The notes under the pieces: model-generated
Databases searched by the model: none
Seen by the model: only the letters and a program-made list of their open reading frames with translations
Told to the model about the DNA's origin: nothing
Origin: Nocardioides ferulae
GTDB lineage: Bacteria; Actinomycetota; Actinomycetes; Propionibacteriales; Nocardioidaceae
Reading direction: 5' to 3'
Assembly (NCBI RefSeq): GCF_003660455.1
Contig: NZ_QZVR01000001.1
Span: 310,001 to 374,000, forward strand
DNA: 64,000 nucleotides
Program-made: the position numbers and the translations under genes
Part shown: in pieces, positions 52,197 to 61,461 of the stretch
Layout: every line of letters starts with the position of its first letter
How positions within the stretch are numbered: the stretch's first letter is position 1

Positions 52197-52658
52197 ATGG
52201 ACTGGCTCAGCGACCATGCATGGGCGGCCTGGCTCGGTCTGGCGATGACGCTGGGCGTGCTCGAGATGTTCAGCCTCGACCTGATCCTGCTGATGCTCGC
52301 CTTCGGCGCCATCGCGGGCATGACCACGGCCGCGCTCGGGGCCGGGCTGGTGCTGCAGGTGCTGGTCGCCGCGGGGGCCTCGGTCGCGACGCTGGCCGTG
52401 GTCCGCCCAGCGCTGGCCAAGCGGCTGCACGGCGGCCCCGAACTGATGCTCGGCCACGGGAAGCTGGTCGGCCAGCAGGGCCTGGTGACCCAGCAGATCA
52501 GCGGGCTCGAGCACGGCCGGGTGAAGCTCGCCGGCGAGATCTGGTCGGCCGCGCCGTACGACGAGTCGCTGACCATCGCCGCCGGCGAGACCGTCGAGGT
52601 GCTGCAGATCAAGGGCGCCACCGCCTACGTCCACCCCGTCCAGCGGCTGGAGCCCTGA
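52197..52658 (+). CDS. NfeD-like membrane protein
   Basis: 153 residues. Two or three N-terminal membrane segments (about 9-60), then a small beta-barrel (OB-fold) with LVGQQGLVTQQIS and AGETVEVLQIKGATAYVHPV, the NfeDb family pattern. NfeD partners with SPFH proteins in membrane microdomains, and the SPFH gene follows after 57 bases. Confidence 0.9.
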   Translation: MDWLSDHAWAAWLGLAMTLGVLEMFSLDLILLMLAFGAIAGMTTAALGAGLVLQVLVAAGASVATLAVVRPALAKRLHGGPELMLGHGKLVGQQGLVTQQISGLEHGRVKLAGEIWSAAPYDESLTIAAGETVEVLQIKGATAYVHPVQRLEP

Positions 52659-52715
52659 GTCTCCTCCGGCCGTCCCATCGAGCTTGCACCACCCGCCTCA
52701 GGCAAAGGAGAACCC

Positions 52716-53858
52716 ATGGGCGTCGTCATCCTCGTCCTGCTCGCGCTCGCGCTGCTGTTCGTCGTCGTCGTGCTCGCGAAGACGGTGCGCATCGTGCCGC
52801 AGGCCCGGGCCGGCATCGTCGAGCGGTTCGGCAAGTACAAGCAGACCCTGCCCGCCGGTCTGAACTTCGTCGTGCCGTTCGTCGACAAGGTGCGCTACCT
52901 GATCGACCTGCGCGAGCAGGTGGTGAGCTTCCCGCCGCAGCCGGTGATCACCGAGGACAACCTGGTGGTCTCCATCGACACCGTCATCTACTTCCAGGTC
53001 ACCGACCCCGTCGCGGCCACCTACGAGATCGCCAACTACATCCAGGCGGTCGAGCAGCTGACCATGACCACGCTGCGCAACATCGTCGGCGGCATGGACC
53101 TCGAGCAGACGCTGACCAGCCGCGAGGAGATCAACAGCGGTCTTCGCGGGGTGCTCGACGAGGCCACCGGCAAGTGGGGCATCCGGGTCAACCGGGTGGA
53201 GATCAAGGGCATCGACCCGCCGCCCTCGATCAAGGACGCGATGGAGAAGCAGATGCGCGCCGACCGTGACAAGCGCGCGCTCATCCTCACCGCCGAGGGC
53301 CAGCGACAGTCCGCGATCCTCACCGCGGAGGGCAACAAGCAGTCGGCGATCCTCAACGCCGAGGGCGACCGGGAGTCGCAGATCCTGCGCGCCCAGGCCG
53401 ACCGCGAGTCGGCGATCCTGCGCGCACAGGGCGAGGGCCAGGCCATCCAGACGGTGTTCCAGGCCATCCACGACGGCCAGCCGGACCAGGCGCTCCTGGC
53501 CTACCAGTACCTCCAGATGATGCCGAAGATCGCCGAGGGCGACGCCAACAAGGTGTGGATCGTGCCCAGCGAGATCGGCAAGGCGCTGGAGGGCCTCGGG
53601 TCGACGATGAACCAGCTGCAGGGCATCCCGCAGGACGTCGAGGGCCCGCGCACCCGGGTCGACATGGGCTCCCGCGAACCGGAGAGGCCCAGCTGGGACC
53701 GCGCGTCCAGTGACGCGCATGCCGCCGTGCAGGCCGCGATCGCCGAGGCGTCCTCCGCCGCGGCGACGACCGGTCCCAGCGAGCGGCGCGATGCCCCGCC
53801 GTCGACCCCGCGGTCGACCCCGCCGACGCCTCCGCAGGAGCCGCCCGCGACGATGTGA
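52716..53858 (+). CDS. SPFH/band-7 membrane protein (QmcA/paraslipin-like)
   Basis: 380 residues. N-terminal membrane anchor (about 3-22), SPFH domain (about 25-185) with VPQARAGIVERFGKY and VNRVEIKGIDPPPSI, then a coiled part with five tandem 11-residue repeats (ILTAEGQRQSA, ILTAEGNKQSA, ILNAEGDRESQ and so on) near 190-240. The C-terminal 60 residues are Pro/Ser-rich and probably disordered. Likely scaffolds a membrane microdomain with NfeD. Its stop overlaps the TauE-like start. Confidence 0.92.
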   Translation: MGVVILVLLALALLFVVVVLAKTVRIVPQARAGIVERFGKYKQTLPAGLNFVVPFVDKVRYLIDLREQVVSFPPQPVITEDNLVVSIDTVIYFQVTDPVAATYEIANYIQAVEQLTMTTLRNIVGGMDLEQTLTSREEINSGLRGVLDEATGKWGIRVNRVEIKGIDPPPSIKDAMEKQMRADRDKRALILTAEGQRQSAILTAEGNKQSAILNAEGDRESQILRAQADRESAILRAQGEGQAIQTVFQAIHDGQPDQALLAYQYLQMMPKIAEGDANKVWIVPSEIGKALEGLGSTMNQLQGIPQDVEGPRTRVDMGSREPERPSWDRASSDAHAAVQAAIAEASSAAATTGPSERRDAPPSTPRSTPPTPPQEPPATM

Positions 53859-54628
53859 GCGTGACGACGCTCGAAGCCGCCGCCATCCTGCTCGCCGGAG
53901 TGGGAGCCGGCACGATCAACACCGTGGTGGGGTCGGGGACGCTGGTGACGTTCCCGACCCTGCTGGCGTTCGGGGTGCCGCCGGTGACCGCGAACGTGTC
54001 GAACACGATCGGCCTGGTGCCGGGCTCGCTCTCCGGAGCGTGGGGCTACCGTCGGGAGCTGGCCGGCCAGCGGGCCCGGGTCGTGCGGCTGGCCTCGGCG
54101 TCGCTGCTCGGCGGCCTGGCCGGCGGACTGCTGCTCCTGGTGCTCCCCGAGGACGCCTTCGCGGCCATCGTGCCGGCGCTGATCCTGCTCGGCCTGGTCC
54201 TGGTGGTCTTCCAGCCGCGGATCTCCGCGTGGGTGGCCCGGCGGCACGACGAGGTCAGCGAGCAGCGGGCCGTGCACGGTGCCTGGTGGGTGTGGCCGGC
54301 GGTGCTGCTCACCGGCGTGTACGGCGGCTACTTCGGCGCCGCGCAGGGCGTGCTGCTGATGGCGGTGATGGGCATCGGCATCTCGGAGTCGCTGCAGCGG
54401 CTCAACGCCACCAAGAACATCCTGGCCGCCATGGTCAACGCCGTCTCGGGGGTGCTGTTCGCGGTCGTCGCCGACGTCGACTGGCTCGTGGTGCTGCTGA
54501 TCGGGGTCGGCTCGGTCATCGGCGGGCAGATCGGGGCCACCGTCGGACGCCGGCTCCCCGGCCCGGTGCTGCGGGCGGTCATCGTGCTCGTGGGCACGGT
54601 CGCGCTCGTCGCGTTCCTGCTCGGCTGA
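53855..54628 (+). CDS. TauE/SafE-family permease
   Basis: 257 residues, about eight membrane segments. Paired repeats: GAGTINTVVGSGTLVTFPTLL in the first half and GVYGGYFGAAQGVLLM in the second, both TauE/SafE signatures. Transports small anions such as sulfite or organosulfonates in known members; substrate here unknown. GTG overlaps the SPFH stop, suggesting one operon from NfeD to this gene. Confidence 0.88.
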   Translation: MSVTTLEAAAILLAGVGAGTINTVVGSGTLVTFPTLLAFGVPPVTANVSNTIGLVPGSLSGAWGYRRELAGQRARVVRLASASLLGGLAGGLLLLVLPEDAFAAIVPALILLGLVLVVFQPRISAWVARRHDEVSEQRAVHGAWWVWPAVLLTGVYGGYFGAAQGVLLMAVMGIGISESLQRLNATKNILAAMVNAVSGVLFAVVADVDWLVVLLIGVGSVIGGQIGATVGRRLPGPVLRAVIVLVGTVALVAFLLG

Positions 54629-54740
54629 GGGACGGCCGCCTGCACGTGCGCCGGGTCGGTGGGGGCTGGGTCTGCAGTAGCGCCGACTCGGCCGACGACG
54701 CTGCTGGGACACCCGCGCGCGGGGTGTGAGACGGGCTCGC

Positions 54741-54746
54741 TAGGGT
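54741..54746 (+). promoter_or_regulatory. -10-like TAGGGT before the gene at 54754
   Basis: TAGGGT ends seven bases before ATG 54754. Confidence 0.4.
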
Positions 54747-54753
54747 CCGGCCC

Positions 54754-55110
54754 ATGAACCCCGTCACCGGACTCTCCCTGGGCCGCATCGCGGTCGGCGC
54801 CGTCGCCCTCGCCCGCCCGGACCTGGCCGCGAAGGCACTTCAGCTGGACGCCGCGGCCAACCCGCAGCTGCCCTACCTCTCCCGGCTGTTCGGCTCGCGC
54901 GAGGTGGTGCTCGGCACGCTGACCCTGCTGGCCACCGGCAGCGCCCGCCGCAACCTGGTGCTGGCCGGCATCCTCGTCGACGCCGCCGATGCCGCCACCG
55001 GGGTGCTCGGTGCCCGCGAGGGCCAGGTCTCCAAGCAGGCCGCGGCCGGCCTCGTGGCGCCGGCCCTCGGCGCCGTCGTCAGTGGGCTGCGGGGCCTGCG
55101 CCAGCGCTGA
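54754..55110 (+). CDS. small hydrophobic protein of unknown function
   Basis: 118 residues, Ala/Leu-rich with three to four weak hydrophobic segments and short polar ends. LSLGRIAVGAVALARPDLAAK and LFGSREVVLGTLTLLATG are the most distinctive parts; similar short proteins occur in actinobacteria without function. 53 bases from the end of the convergent alpha/beta hydrolase gene. Confidence 0.65.
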   Translation: MNPVTGLSLGRIAVGAVALARPDLAAKALQLDAAANPQLPYLSRLFGSREVVLGTLTLLATGSARRNLVLAGILVDAADAATGVLGAREGQVSKQAAAGLVAPALGAVVSGLRGLRQR

Positions 55111-55162
55111 GCACGACCTCGAGTCGGCGCTTGGGCCGGTCGGGGGGCGTCGAGCCGGCGCC

Positions 55163-56113
55163 TCAGCCGACGTACGTCGAGCACCACCGGTCGAGCTCGG
55201 CGTAGACGCGCGCGCGGGGCTCGGGCTGGGAGAGCACGACGTCGTGCCGGGCGCCGGGCACCGCCACGTAGGTCACGTGCGGGCCCACCGCGGTCGCCCA
55301 GCGGCGGATGTCGGCGACCTCGAGCACGATGTCGTGGGTGTGCACCTCGGGGCCCATCTCCATCGGGCGCGCGCTCGCGCCGCTCGAGAGCACCAGCACC
55401 GGACACCGCACGTCGAGCCCCCGGTGCAGCTCGGCGTGCCCGCGCCGGATCGCACGAAGCCACCCCGCATAGACCGTGAACGACTCGACCGGCTTCCACT
55501 TCAGGTCGAACTCCCACTCGCCGTCGTGGTCGCGGTGCAGGCTGCGGGTGTAGAAGCCGCTGACCCTCCGCGGGATCTCACGCATCGGCAGGTGTCGACC
55601 GACGCCGTGGATCGCGGCGGTGCCGACCGTGCGCAGCAGCGGGTGGCCGTGCAGGTCGAACCACGGCGAGTTCAACACCATGCCGGCCAGCTCCGGCAGC
55701 CGCCGGTCGTGCACCCACAGCGGCAGCGTCAGGCCCCCCGTCGAGTGGGCCGAGACGACCACGTGGTCGTGGCCGTCGCGGCGCACCACCCGCTGCCACG
55801 CCTCGTCGAGCTCGGGGAAGTAGTCGTGCAGGTCGGTGACGTAGTTGGGGGTGTGGTGGTCGCGGATCGACCGGCCGTACTTGCGCAGGTCGAGCGCGTA
55901 GAAGTCGTAGCCCCGCCGCGTCCACCACTCGGCGTACTCGGTCTGGAAGAAGTAGTCGGCGAAGCCGTGCACGTGCAGCACCGCCCGGTTCGTCGGCGTC
56001 TCGGCACGGCGGCAGACCAGCGTGGCCACCACGTCGCCCTCCGCGTCCGCGGGGAGCTCGAGGGTCTCGGCGAGGTAGGGCTCACCGAGCACGTCGGTCA
56101 CCTGCTGGCTCAT
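55163..56113 (-). CDS. alpha/beta hydrolase (serine aminopeptidase S33-like)
   Basis: 316 residues. Nucleophile Ser124 in VVSAHSTGGLT; His in PGARHDVVLS; oxyanion-type HVHGFADYFFQ near residue 48. Resembles monoacylglycerol-lipase/S33-like hydrolases. Last gene of the minus-strand catabolic cluster (34 bases after the gamma-glutamyl hydrolase). It may be a passenger; no role in that pathway is clear. Confidence 0.85.
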   Translation of the reverse strand: MSQQVTDVLGEPYLAETLELPADAEGDVVATLVCRRAETPTNRAVLHVHGFADYFFQTEYAEWWTRRGYDFYALDLRKYGRSIRDHHTPNYVTDLHDYFPELDEAWQRVVRRDGHDHVVVSAHSTGGLTLPLWVHDRRLPELAGMVLNSPWFDLHGHPLLRTVGTAAIHGVGRHLPMREIPRRVSGFYTRSLHRDHDGEWEFDLKWKPVESFTVYAGWLRAIRRGHAELHRGLDVRCPVLVLSSGASARPMEMGPEVHTHDIVLEVADIRRWATAVGPHVTYVAVPGARHDVVLSQPEPRARVYAELDRWCSTYVG

Positions 56114-56147
56114 GGGCAGATCCTCTCAGCCGCCGGGTGGCACCGGC

Positions 56148-56879
56148 TCAACCGGCTCCCGCCGCACCCCGCTGCTCGGCGTACGCCGCGGCGGCGCGCA
56201 CCAGCCCGGCCAGCAGGCCGACGTCGTCGGCGGTCTCGGGATGCCACTGGACCGCGACACAGAACCGGTCACCCGGCGCCTCGATCGCCTCCAGCGTGCC
56301 GTCGTCGGCCCGCGCGGCCGCCACGAAGCCGGGGTGTCGGCGCACCGACTGGTGGTGGTGGCAGCTGACCCTGAGGCGCTCGCCGACCAGCCCGGCGACC
56401 CGGGAGCCGGCTCGGGTGTGCACCTCGACGTGCCCGAACGCGTCGCCGCCGGGGGAGTGGCCGTCGTGCCCCACCACGTCGGGGGTGTGCTGGTCGAGGG
56501 TGCCGCCCGCGTGCACGGCCATCAGCTGCATGCCGCGGCACACACCGAGCACCGGCAGGCCGGACGCCGCGGCGGCGTCGAGCAGCGCCGCCTCCCACGC
56601 GTCGCGGTCCGGGCGCCAGCCGGCGGTGCGGGCGTGCGGCTCGGCGCCGTAACGGGCGGGGTCGACGTCGGCGCCGCCGCTGACCACGAGCCCGTCGAGC
56701 CGGGCCACCACCGTGTCCGCTGCCCCGACCTGCCCCACCGGAGGCAGCAGCACCGGGAGCCCACCGGTGGCCTCGACCGCGACGGCGTACTGGGTCGGCA
56801 GCAGGTCGGCGCGCTGGTGCCACACCCCCCACGCCGCCTGCTCGCGATAGGTGGTGAGCCCGATGACCGGCGCCGTCAT
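56148..56879 (-). CDS. gamma-glutamyl-amine hydrolase (PuuD-like, class I GATase)
   Basis: 243 residues. Catalytic Cys114 in VLGVCRGMQLM, His213 and Glu215 in VQWHPE, and SGGADVDPARYG typical of PuuD/gamma-glutamyl-GABA hydrolases. Would release glutamate from a gamma-glutamylated product. Starts eight bases after the SDR stop. Essential for the scheme proposed for this cluster. Confidence 0.88.
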   Translation of the reverse strand: MTAPVIGLTTYREQAAWGVWHQRADLLPTQYAVAVEATGGLPVLLPPVGQVGAADTVVARLDGLVVSGGADVDPARYGAEPHARTAGWRPDRDAWEAALLDAAAASGLPVLGVCRGMQLMAVHAGGTLDQHTPDVVGHDGHSPGGDAFGHVEVHTRAGSRVAGLVGERLRVSCHHHQSVRRHPGFVAAARADDGTLEAIEAPGDRFCVAVQWHPETADDVGLLAGLVRAAAAYAEQRGAAGAG

Positions 56880-56886
56880 CGACGGC

Positions 56887-57666
56887 TCACACGGGGGTGA
56901 CGTAGGCGCCGGAGATGCCGCCGTCGACGAGGAAGGCGTTCGCGGTGATGAAGCTGGACTCGTCGGAGGCGAGGAAGAGCACGGCGTTCGCGATCTCCTC
57001 GGGCTCGGCGAAGCGGCCCATCGGCACGTGCACGAGCCGGCGCGCGGCCCGATCGGGGTCGCTGGCGAACAGCTCCTGCAGCAGCGGGGTGTTCACCGGT
57101 CCGGGACACAAGGCGTTGACCCGCACCCCCTGGCGGGCGAACTGCACGCCGAGCTCACGTGACATCGACAGCACCCCGCCCTTCGAGGCGGAGTAGGAGA
57201 TCTGCGAGGTCGCGGCGCCCATCACCGCGACGAACGAGGCGGTGTTGATGATCGAGCCCCGGCCCTGCTCCAGCATGTAGGGCAGCGCGGTCTTGCAGCA
57301 CAGGTAGACGCTGGTCAGGTTGACCTCCTGCACGCGGCGCCACGCGTCGAGGTCGGTGTCGAGGATCGAGTCGTCCTCGGGTGGGGAGATCCCGGCGTTG
57401 TTGAACGCGACGTCGACCGACCCGTAGCCCTGGTGGGCGGTGGCGAACAGCACCTCCACCTGGTCCTTGTCGGTGACGTCGACGTGGACGTACGTCGCGG
57501 TGGCCGGGCCGCCGAGCTCGTCGACGAGGGCTTCACCGGCGGCGTCGTCGATGTCGCCGATCACCACCCGGGCGCCCTCCTGGGCGAACCGGCGCACCGT
57601 GGCCAGGCCGATCCCCGAGCAGCCGCCGGTGACGACGGCGACCTTGCCTTGCAGACGTCCTGCCAT
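56887..57666 (-). CDS. SDR-family alcohol dehydrogenase
   Basis: 259 residues. TGGCSGIG at 13-20, NNAG at 89-92, catalytic Ser144, Tyr158 and Lys162 (SYSASKGG) all intact. FITANAFLVDGGISGAY at the end. In this cluster an SDR replaces the amine oxidase of the polyamine Puu pathway, which suits oxidation of a gamma-glutamylated alcohol. That role is inferred from position. 90 bases after the aldehyde dehydrogenase stop. Confidence 0.88.
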   Translation of the reverse strand: MAGRLQGKVAVVTGGCSGIGLATVRRFAQEGARVVIGDIDDAAGEALVDELGGPATATYVHVDVTDKDQVEVLFATAHQGYGSVDVAFNNAGISPPEDDSILDTDLDAWRRVQEVNLTSVYLCCKTALPYMLEQGRGSIINTASFVAVMGAATSQISYSASKGGVLSMSRELGVQFARQGVRVNALCPGPVNTPLLQELFASDPDRAARRLVHVPMGRFAEPEEIANAVLFLASDESSFITANAFLVDGGISGAYVTPV

Positions 57667-57756
57667 GGTCGGATCTCTTCCTCTCGTGGGTCTCGGCAAG
57701 CTCGACCACCGGTCGCAGCGGGCCCGATCCACCGGGCTCGGGCTGCGGTCGGTGGG

Positions 57757-59115
57757 TCAGTGCGCGATGAACACGTTCTTCTCCTCGGTGAACGCCATCG
57801 GGGCGTCGGGCCCGAGCTCACGGCCCAGCCCCGACTGCTTGTAGCCGCCGAACGGCGTCCAGTAGCGCACCGAGGCGTGGGAGTTGACGCTGAGGTTGCC
57901 GGCCTCGACCGCCCGGGCGACCCGCAGCGCGCGGCCGACGTCGCCGGTGTAGATCGACCCGGACAGCCCGTAGTCGGTGTCGTTGGCCAACGCCACGGCG
58001 TCGGCCTCGTCGTCGAACGGCATCACCGCCACCACCGGCCCGAACACCTCCTCGCGCCAGATCGTCTCGCCCGGGTCGTCGCAGGTCACCACGGTCGGCG
58101 GCACCCAGAAACCGGCACCCTCGGGGGCCGTGCCGGTGAACGCCACCCGCGCCCCTTCGACGTACCCCTGCACCCTGCGCTGCTGTCGCGCCGAGATGAG
58201 CGGGCCCATCTCGCTGGTCTCGTCCTCGGGGTCCAGCACCCGCAGCGCCCGCACGGCCGGCTCGAGCAGCGCCAGGAACTCGTCGTACGCCGAGCGCTCG
58301 ACGAGGATGCGCGAGCGCGCGCAGCAGTCCTGGCCGGCGTTGTCGAAGACCGCGGCCGGCGCAGCGGCGGCGGCCGCGGCGAGGTCGGCGTCGGCGAAGA
58401 CGATGTTGGCGCTCTTGCCGCCCAGCTCGAGGGTGACCCGCTTGACCTGCTCGGCGCAGCCGGCCATCACCTGCTTGCCGACCGCCGTGGAGCCGGTGAA
58501 GCACACCTTGCGGACCAGCGGGTGGGTGACGAACCGCTCGCCGACCACGGCGCCCTGGCCGGGCAGCACGGTCAGCACGCCCTCGGGGATCCCGGCCTCG
58601 AGTGCGAGCTCGGCCAGCCGGAGCGCGGTGAGCGGGGTGAGCTCCGCGGGCTTGAGCACGACCGTGTTGCCCGCGGCCAGCGCGGGGGCGAAGCCCCACC
58701 CGGCGATCGGCATCGGGAAGTTCCACGGCACGATCACCCCGACCACGCCGAGCGGCTCGTGGAAGGTGAGATCGGTGCCGCCCGGCACGGGGATCTGGCG
58801 GCCGAAGAGGCGCTCGGGTGCGCCGGCGTAGTAGTTGAGGCAGTCGCGGACGTTGCCGGCCTCCCACCGGGCGTTGCCCCAGGTGTGGCCGGCGTTGCGC
58901 ACCTCGAGCTCGGCGAGCTCGTCGACGTGGGCGTCGACGACCGCGGCGATGCGCCGCAGCAGGCTCGCCCGGTCGCCCGGGGAGACGGCCCGCCAGGCGG
59001 GGAAGGCGGCCGCCGCCCGCTCGATGGCCGCGTCGGTCTGCGCCAGCGTCGTGGCGGGCACCTCGGTCAGCGGCCGGGCGGTCGCGGGGTTGACGACGGT
59101 GAACGTGTCGGTCAT
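57757..59115 (-). CDS. NAD(P)-dependent aldehyde dehydrogenase
   Basis: 452 residues, ALDH superfamily; somewhat shorter than the usual 480-500. PWNFPMPIAGW (cofactor), catalytic Glu230 (TLELGGKSA) and Cys264 (DNAGQDCCARSR), EEVFGPVVAV, and FGGYKQSGLGRE near the C-terminus. Could oxidise a gamma-glutamyl aldehyde to the acid. Downstream of the ligase gene by 31 bases. Confidence 0.92.
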   Translation of the reverse strand: MTDTFTVVNPATARPLTEVPATTLAQTDAAIERAAAAFPAWRAVSPGDRASLLRRIAAVVDAHVDELAELEVRNAGHTWGNARWEAGNVRDCLNYYAGAPERLFGRQIPVPGGTDLTFHEPLGVVGVIVPWNFPMPIAGWGFAPALAAGNTVVLKPAELTPLTALRLAELALEAGIPEGVLTVLPGQGAVVGERFVTHPLVRKVCFTGSTAVGKQVMAGCAEQVKRVTLELGGKSANIVFADADLAAAAAAAPAAVFDNAGQDCCARSRILVERSAYDEFLALLEPAVRALRVLDPEDETSEMGPLISARQQRRVQGYVEGARVAFTGTAPEGAGFWVPPTVVTCDDPGETIWREEVFGPVVAVMPFDDEADAVALANDTDYGLSGSIYTGDVGRALRVARAVEAGNLSVNSHASVRYWTPFGGYKQSGLGRELGPDAPMAFTEEKNVFIAH

Positions 59116-59146
59116 CGGGTCCTCTCGGCTACGGGGTCGGGGGCGG

Positions 59147-60514
59147 TCACATCCGCTCGAACCCCCGTCTCAGCTCCCAGTCGGTCACCGCGGAGTTGAA
59201 CGCCGCCAGCTCGACGTCGGCCATGTTCACGTAGTGGTCGACTACGTCGTCGCCCAGCGCGGCGCGGGCCACCGCGGAGGCGGTGAACGCCTCCCGGGCG
59301 GCGGCCAGCGTGGTCGGGACCCGCGGCGCCTCGGAGGCGTAGGCGTTGCCGACCAGCTCGTCGGGCAGCGCCAGCTCCTGCTCGATGCCGTGCAGGCCGC
59401 CGGCGACCATCGCCGCCAGCGCGAGGTAGGGGTTCACGTCGGCGCCGGGCAGCCGGTTCTCCATCCGGGCTGCGGAGCCGGACCCGACCAGCCGCACCGC
59501 GCAGGTGCGGTTGTCCTGTCCCCAGGCGATGGCGGTGGGGGCGAAAGACCCCTCGGCGAAGCGCTTGTAGGAGTTGACGTTGGGTGCGTAGAGCAGCGTG
59601 AAGTCGGCCGCGGTCGCGAGCACCCCCGCCACGAAGTGGTCGTAGAGGGCGGTGCGCTCACCCCGCTCGGCGTCCCAGAAGACCAGCGAGCCGTCGCGGC
59701 CGCGCAGCGAGAGGTGGATGTGGCAGCTGCTGCCCTCGCGCTCGTTGTACTTGGCCAGGAACGTGATCGACTTGCCCTGCTGGGCGGCGATCTCCTTGGC
59801 GGCGGTCTTGTAGACCGCGTGGTTGTCGGCCGTCGTCAGGGCGTCGGCGTAGAGGAACCCGACCTCGTGCTGCCCCGGGTTGCACTCGCCCTTGGCGCCC
59901 TCGACGTCGAGCCCGGCGGCGTACATGTGGTTGCGGATCGCGCGCAGCAGCGGCTCGATGCGGGTGGTGCCGAGGATCGAGTAGTCGACGTTGTACTGGT
60001 TGACCGGCTCGAGCTCGCGGTAGCCGCGGCGCCAGGCGTCCTCGTAGGTGTCCTCGAAGGCGATGAACTCCAGCTCGGTGCCCGCCATCGCGACCCAGTC
60101 GTGGTCGGCGAGCCGGGCGAGCTGGCCCTGCAGCACGGTGCGCGGGGACTGCCGCACGGGGGAGTGGTCGAGCCAGACCAGGTCGCACTGCACCATCGCG
60201 GTGGCGGGCAGATGGGTCAGCAGCCGGATGGTGCGGTGGTCGAGCACGAATTCCATGTCGCCGTAGCCGGTCTCCCACGATGAGATGTCGTAGCCGGCGA
60301 CCGTGTTCATGTCGACGTCGACGGCGAGCAGGTAGTTGCAGCCCTCGGCGCCGTGCTCGAGCACGTGGTCGACGAAGTAGCGGCCGTGCAGGCGCTTGCC
60401 CTGGAGCCGGCCCTGCATGTCGGTGAACGCCAGCACGACGGTGTCGATCGAGCCGGTCTCGATGTCGTTGACCAGCTGGCCCATCGTCAGGTGGCGCTTG
60501 TTGCGCAGCTCCAT
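59147..60514 (-). CDS. glutamine-synthetase-family gamma-glutamyl-amine ligase (GlnA4/PuuA-like)
   Basis: 455 residues. Metal and substrate loops: AMAGTELEFIAF, KGECNPGQHEVGF, SSCHIHLSL, VNSYKRFAEG, and MENRLPGADVNPYLALAAM. No adenylylation-site tyrosine motif near the end and a catabolic neighbourhood, so not the nitrogen-assimilating GlnA. GlnA4 of Streptomyces coelicolor is described as a gamma-glutamylethanolamide synthetase; this protein resembles that group, though PuuA-like polyamine ligases are close. ATG after GAGGAGGAGC. Confidence 0.88.
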   Translation of the reverse strand: MELRNKRHLTMGQLVNDIETGSIDTVVLAFTDMQGRLQGKRLHGRYFVDHVLEHGAEGCNYLLAVDVDMNTVAGYDISSWETGYGDMEFVLDHRTIRLLTHLPATAMVQCDLVWLDHSPVRQSPRTVLQGQLARLADHDWVAMAGTELEFIAFEDTYEDAWRRGYRELEPVNQYNVDYSILGTTRIEPLLRAIRNHMYAAGLDVEGAKGECNPGQHEVGFLYADALTTADNHAVYKTAAKEIAAQQGKSITFLAKYNEREGSSCHIHLSLRGRDGSLVFWDAERGERTALYDHFVAGVLATAADFTLLYAPNVNSYKRFAEGSFAPTAIAWGQDNRTCAVRLVGSGSAARMENRLPGADVNPYLALAAMVAGGLHGIEQELALPDELVGNAYASEAPRVPTTLAAAREAFTASAVARAALGDDVVDHYVNMADVELAAFNSAVTDWELRRGFERM

Positions 60515-60528
60515 GTGTCGGCTCCTCC

Positions 60529-61284
60529 TCAGGCGACCAGGCCGCGCAGGAGTGCCGCGGTGTCGTCGCAGTGCTGCTCCATCACGGTGCGGGCCTGGTC
60601 GGGCCGGCCGGCGAGCAGGGCCCGCACCAGCGAGGCGTGCTGCCGGTCGGAGTGGGCGATGTTGGCGTCGAGCACCGGGATGGCCAGCAGCATCTCGTGC
60701 AACGTGGCCTGGACCGAGGTGACCGCCTCCACCACCCGCGCCGACCCGGAGAGCGCCGCGACCGTCAGGTGGAAGCGCGAGTCGGCCTGGCGGTGCTCGG
60801 CGGGCCGCCGGGCGGCGGTGACGTCGGCGAGGGCCCGCTCCAGCTGCTCGCGGCGCTCGGGGCCGAGGTCGGTCTCGGCGGCCAGCCAGGCTCCGCCGGG
60901 CTCGACGATCCTGCGGAACTCGAGCGCGTCGAGCCACTCCGCCCGCCGCTGCGGTGAGACGCGCGCTGCCGCCCGGGCCGACGGCGTACGCGGCTTGAGG
61001 GTGACCACGGTGCCGCCGCCGCGCCCCCGCCGGGTCTCGACCAGCCCGGCCTGGCGCAGGGCCGCCATCGCTTCGCGCAGCGTGGCCCGGGAGACGCGCA
61101 GCTGTGCGGCGAGGGCCCGCTCGGGCGGCAGTGTCGAGCCGCGGGGGTAGACCCCGAGCCGGATCGCCACCGCGAGCTGTTCCACGCAGGCCTCGAAGGC
61201 GTGGTGCCCGCGCACGGGTCGGAGCACCGCTTCGGGGAGGTCGAGACCTGCGGCCTCGGAGGGTGACGCGCTCACCCGGCTCAT
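60529..61284 (-). CDS. FadR/GntR-family transcriptional regulator
   Basis: 251 residues. Winged HTH at about 25-95 (PPERALAAQLRVSRATLREAMAALRQAGLVETRRGRGGG is split here into its start and end: PPERALAAQLRVSR and LRQAGLVETRRG) and an all-helical FCD ligand-binding domain with SRFHLTVAALSG and HSDRQHASLVRALL. 14 bases from the ligase gene and divergent from the permease; an imperfect palindrome lies between. Likely controls the cluster in response to substrate. Confidence 0.9.
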   Translation of the reverse strand: MSRVSASPSEAAGLDLPEAVLRPVRGHHAFEACVEQLAVAIRLGVYPRGSTLPPERALAAQLRVSRATLREAMAALRQAGLVETRRGRGGGTVVTLKPRTPSARAAARVSPQRRAEWLDALEFRRIVEPGGAWLAAETDLGPERREQLERALADVTAARRPAEHRQADSRFHLTVAALSGSARVVEAVTSVQATLHEMLLAIPVLDANIAHSDRQHASLVRALLAGRPDQARTVMEQHCDDTAALLRGLVA

Positions 61285-61329
61285 CCTGTGGAGCCAGGTC
61301 GTCGGCTGTCAACGGTCCGGCCGCGCCAA

Positions 61330-61347
61330 TGGCCTGAGTTCAGACCA
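61330..61347. promoter_or_regulatory. candidate FadR-family operator
   Basis: TGGCCTGAG-TTCAGACCA: the two nine-base halves match as inverted repeats at seven positions. TGGTCTGA-type half-sites are common for this regulator family. It sits in the gap between the regulator and permease genes, with TTCACA (61360-61365) just downstream as a possible permease -35. Confidence 0.4.
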
Positions 61348-61461
61348 ATTTCCCGGGGATTCACACAGAGGTATCGACACGGTGATCTTCGCGGGTCTAC
61401 GTTCGCTCGCCAGGACCGGAGGACCCGGCTCGAGGCCGGGGACGAGCACCTGGAGGCCAGC

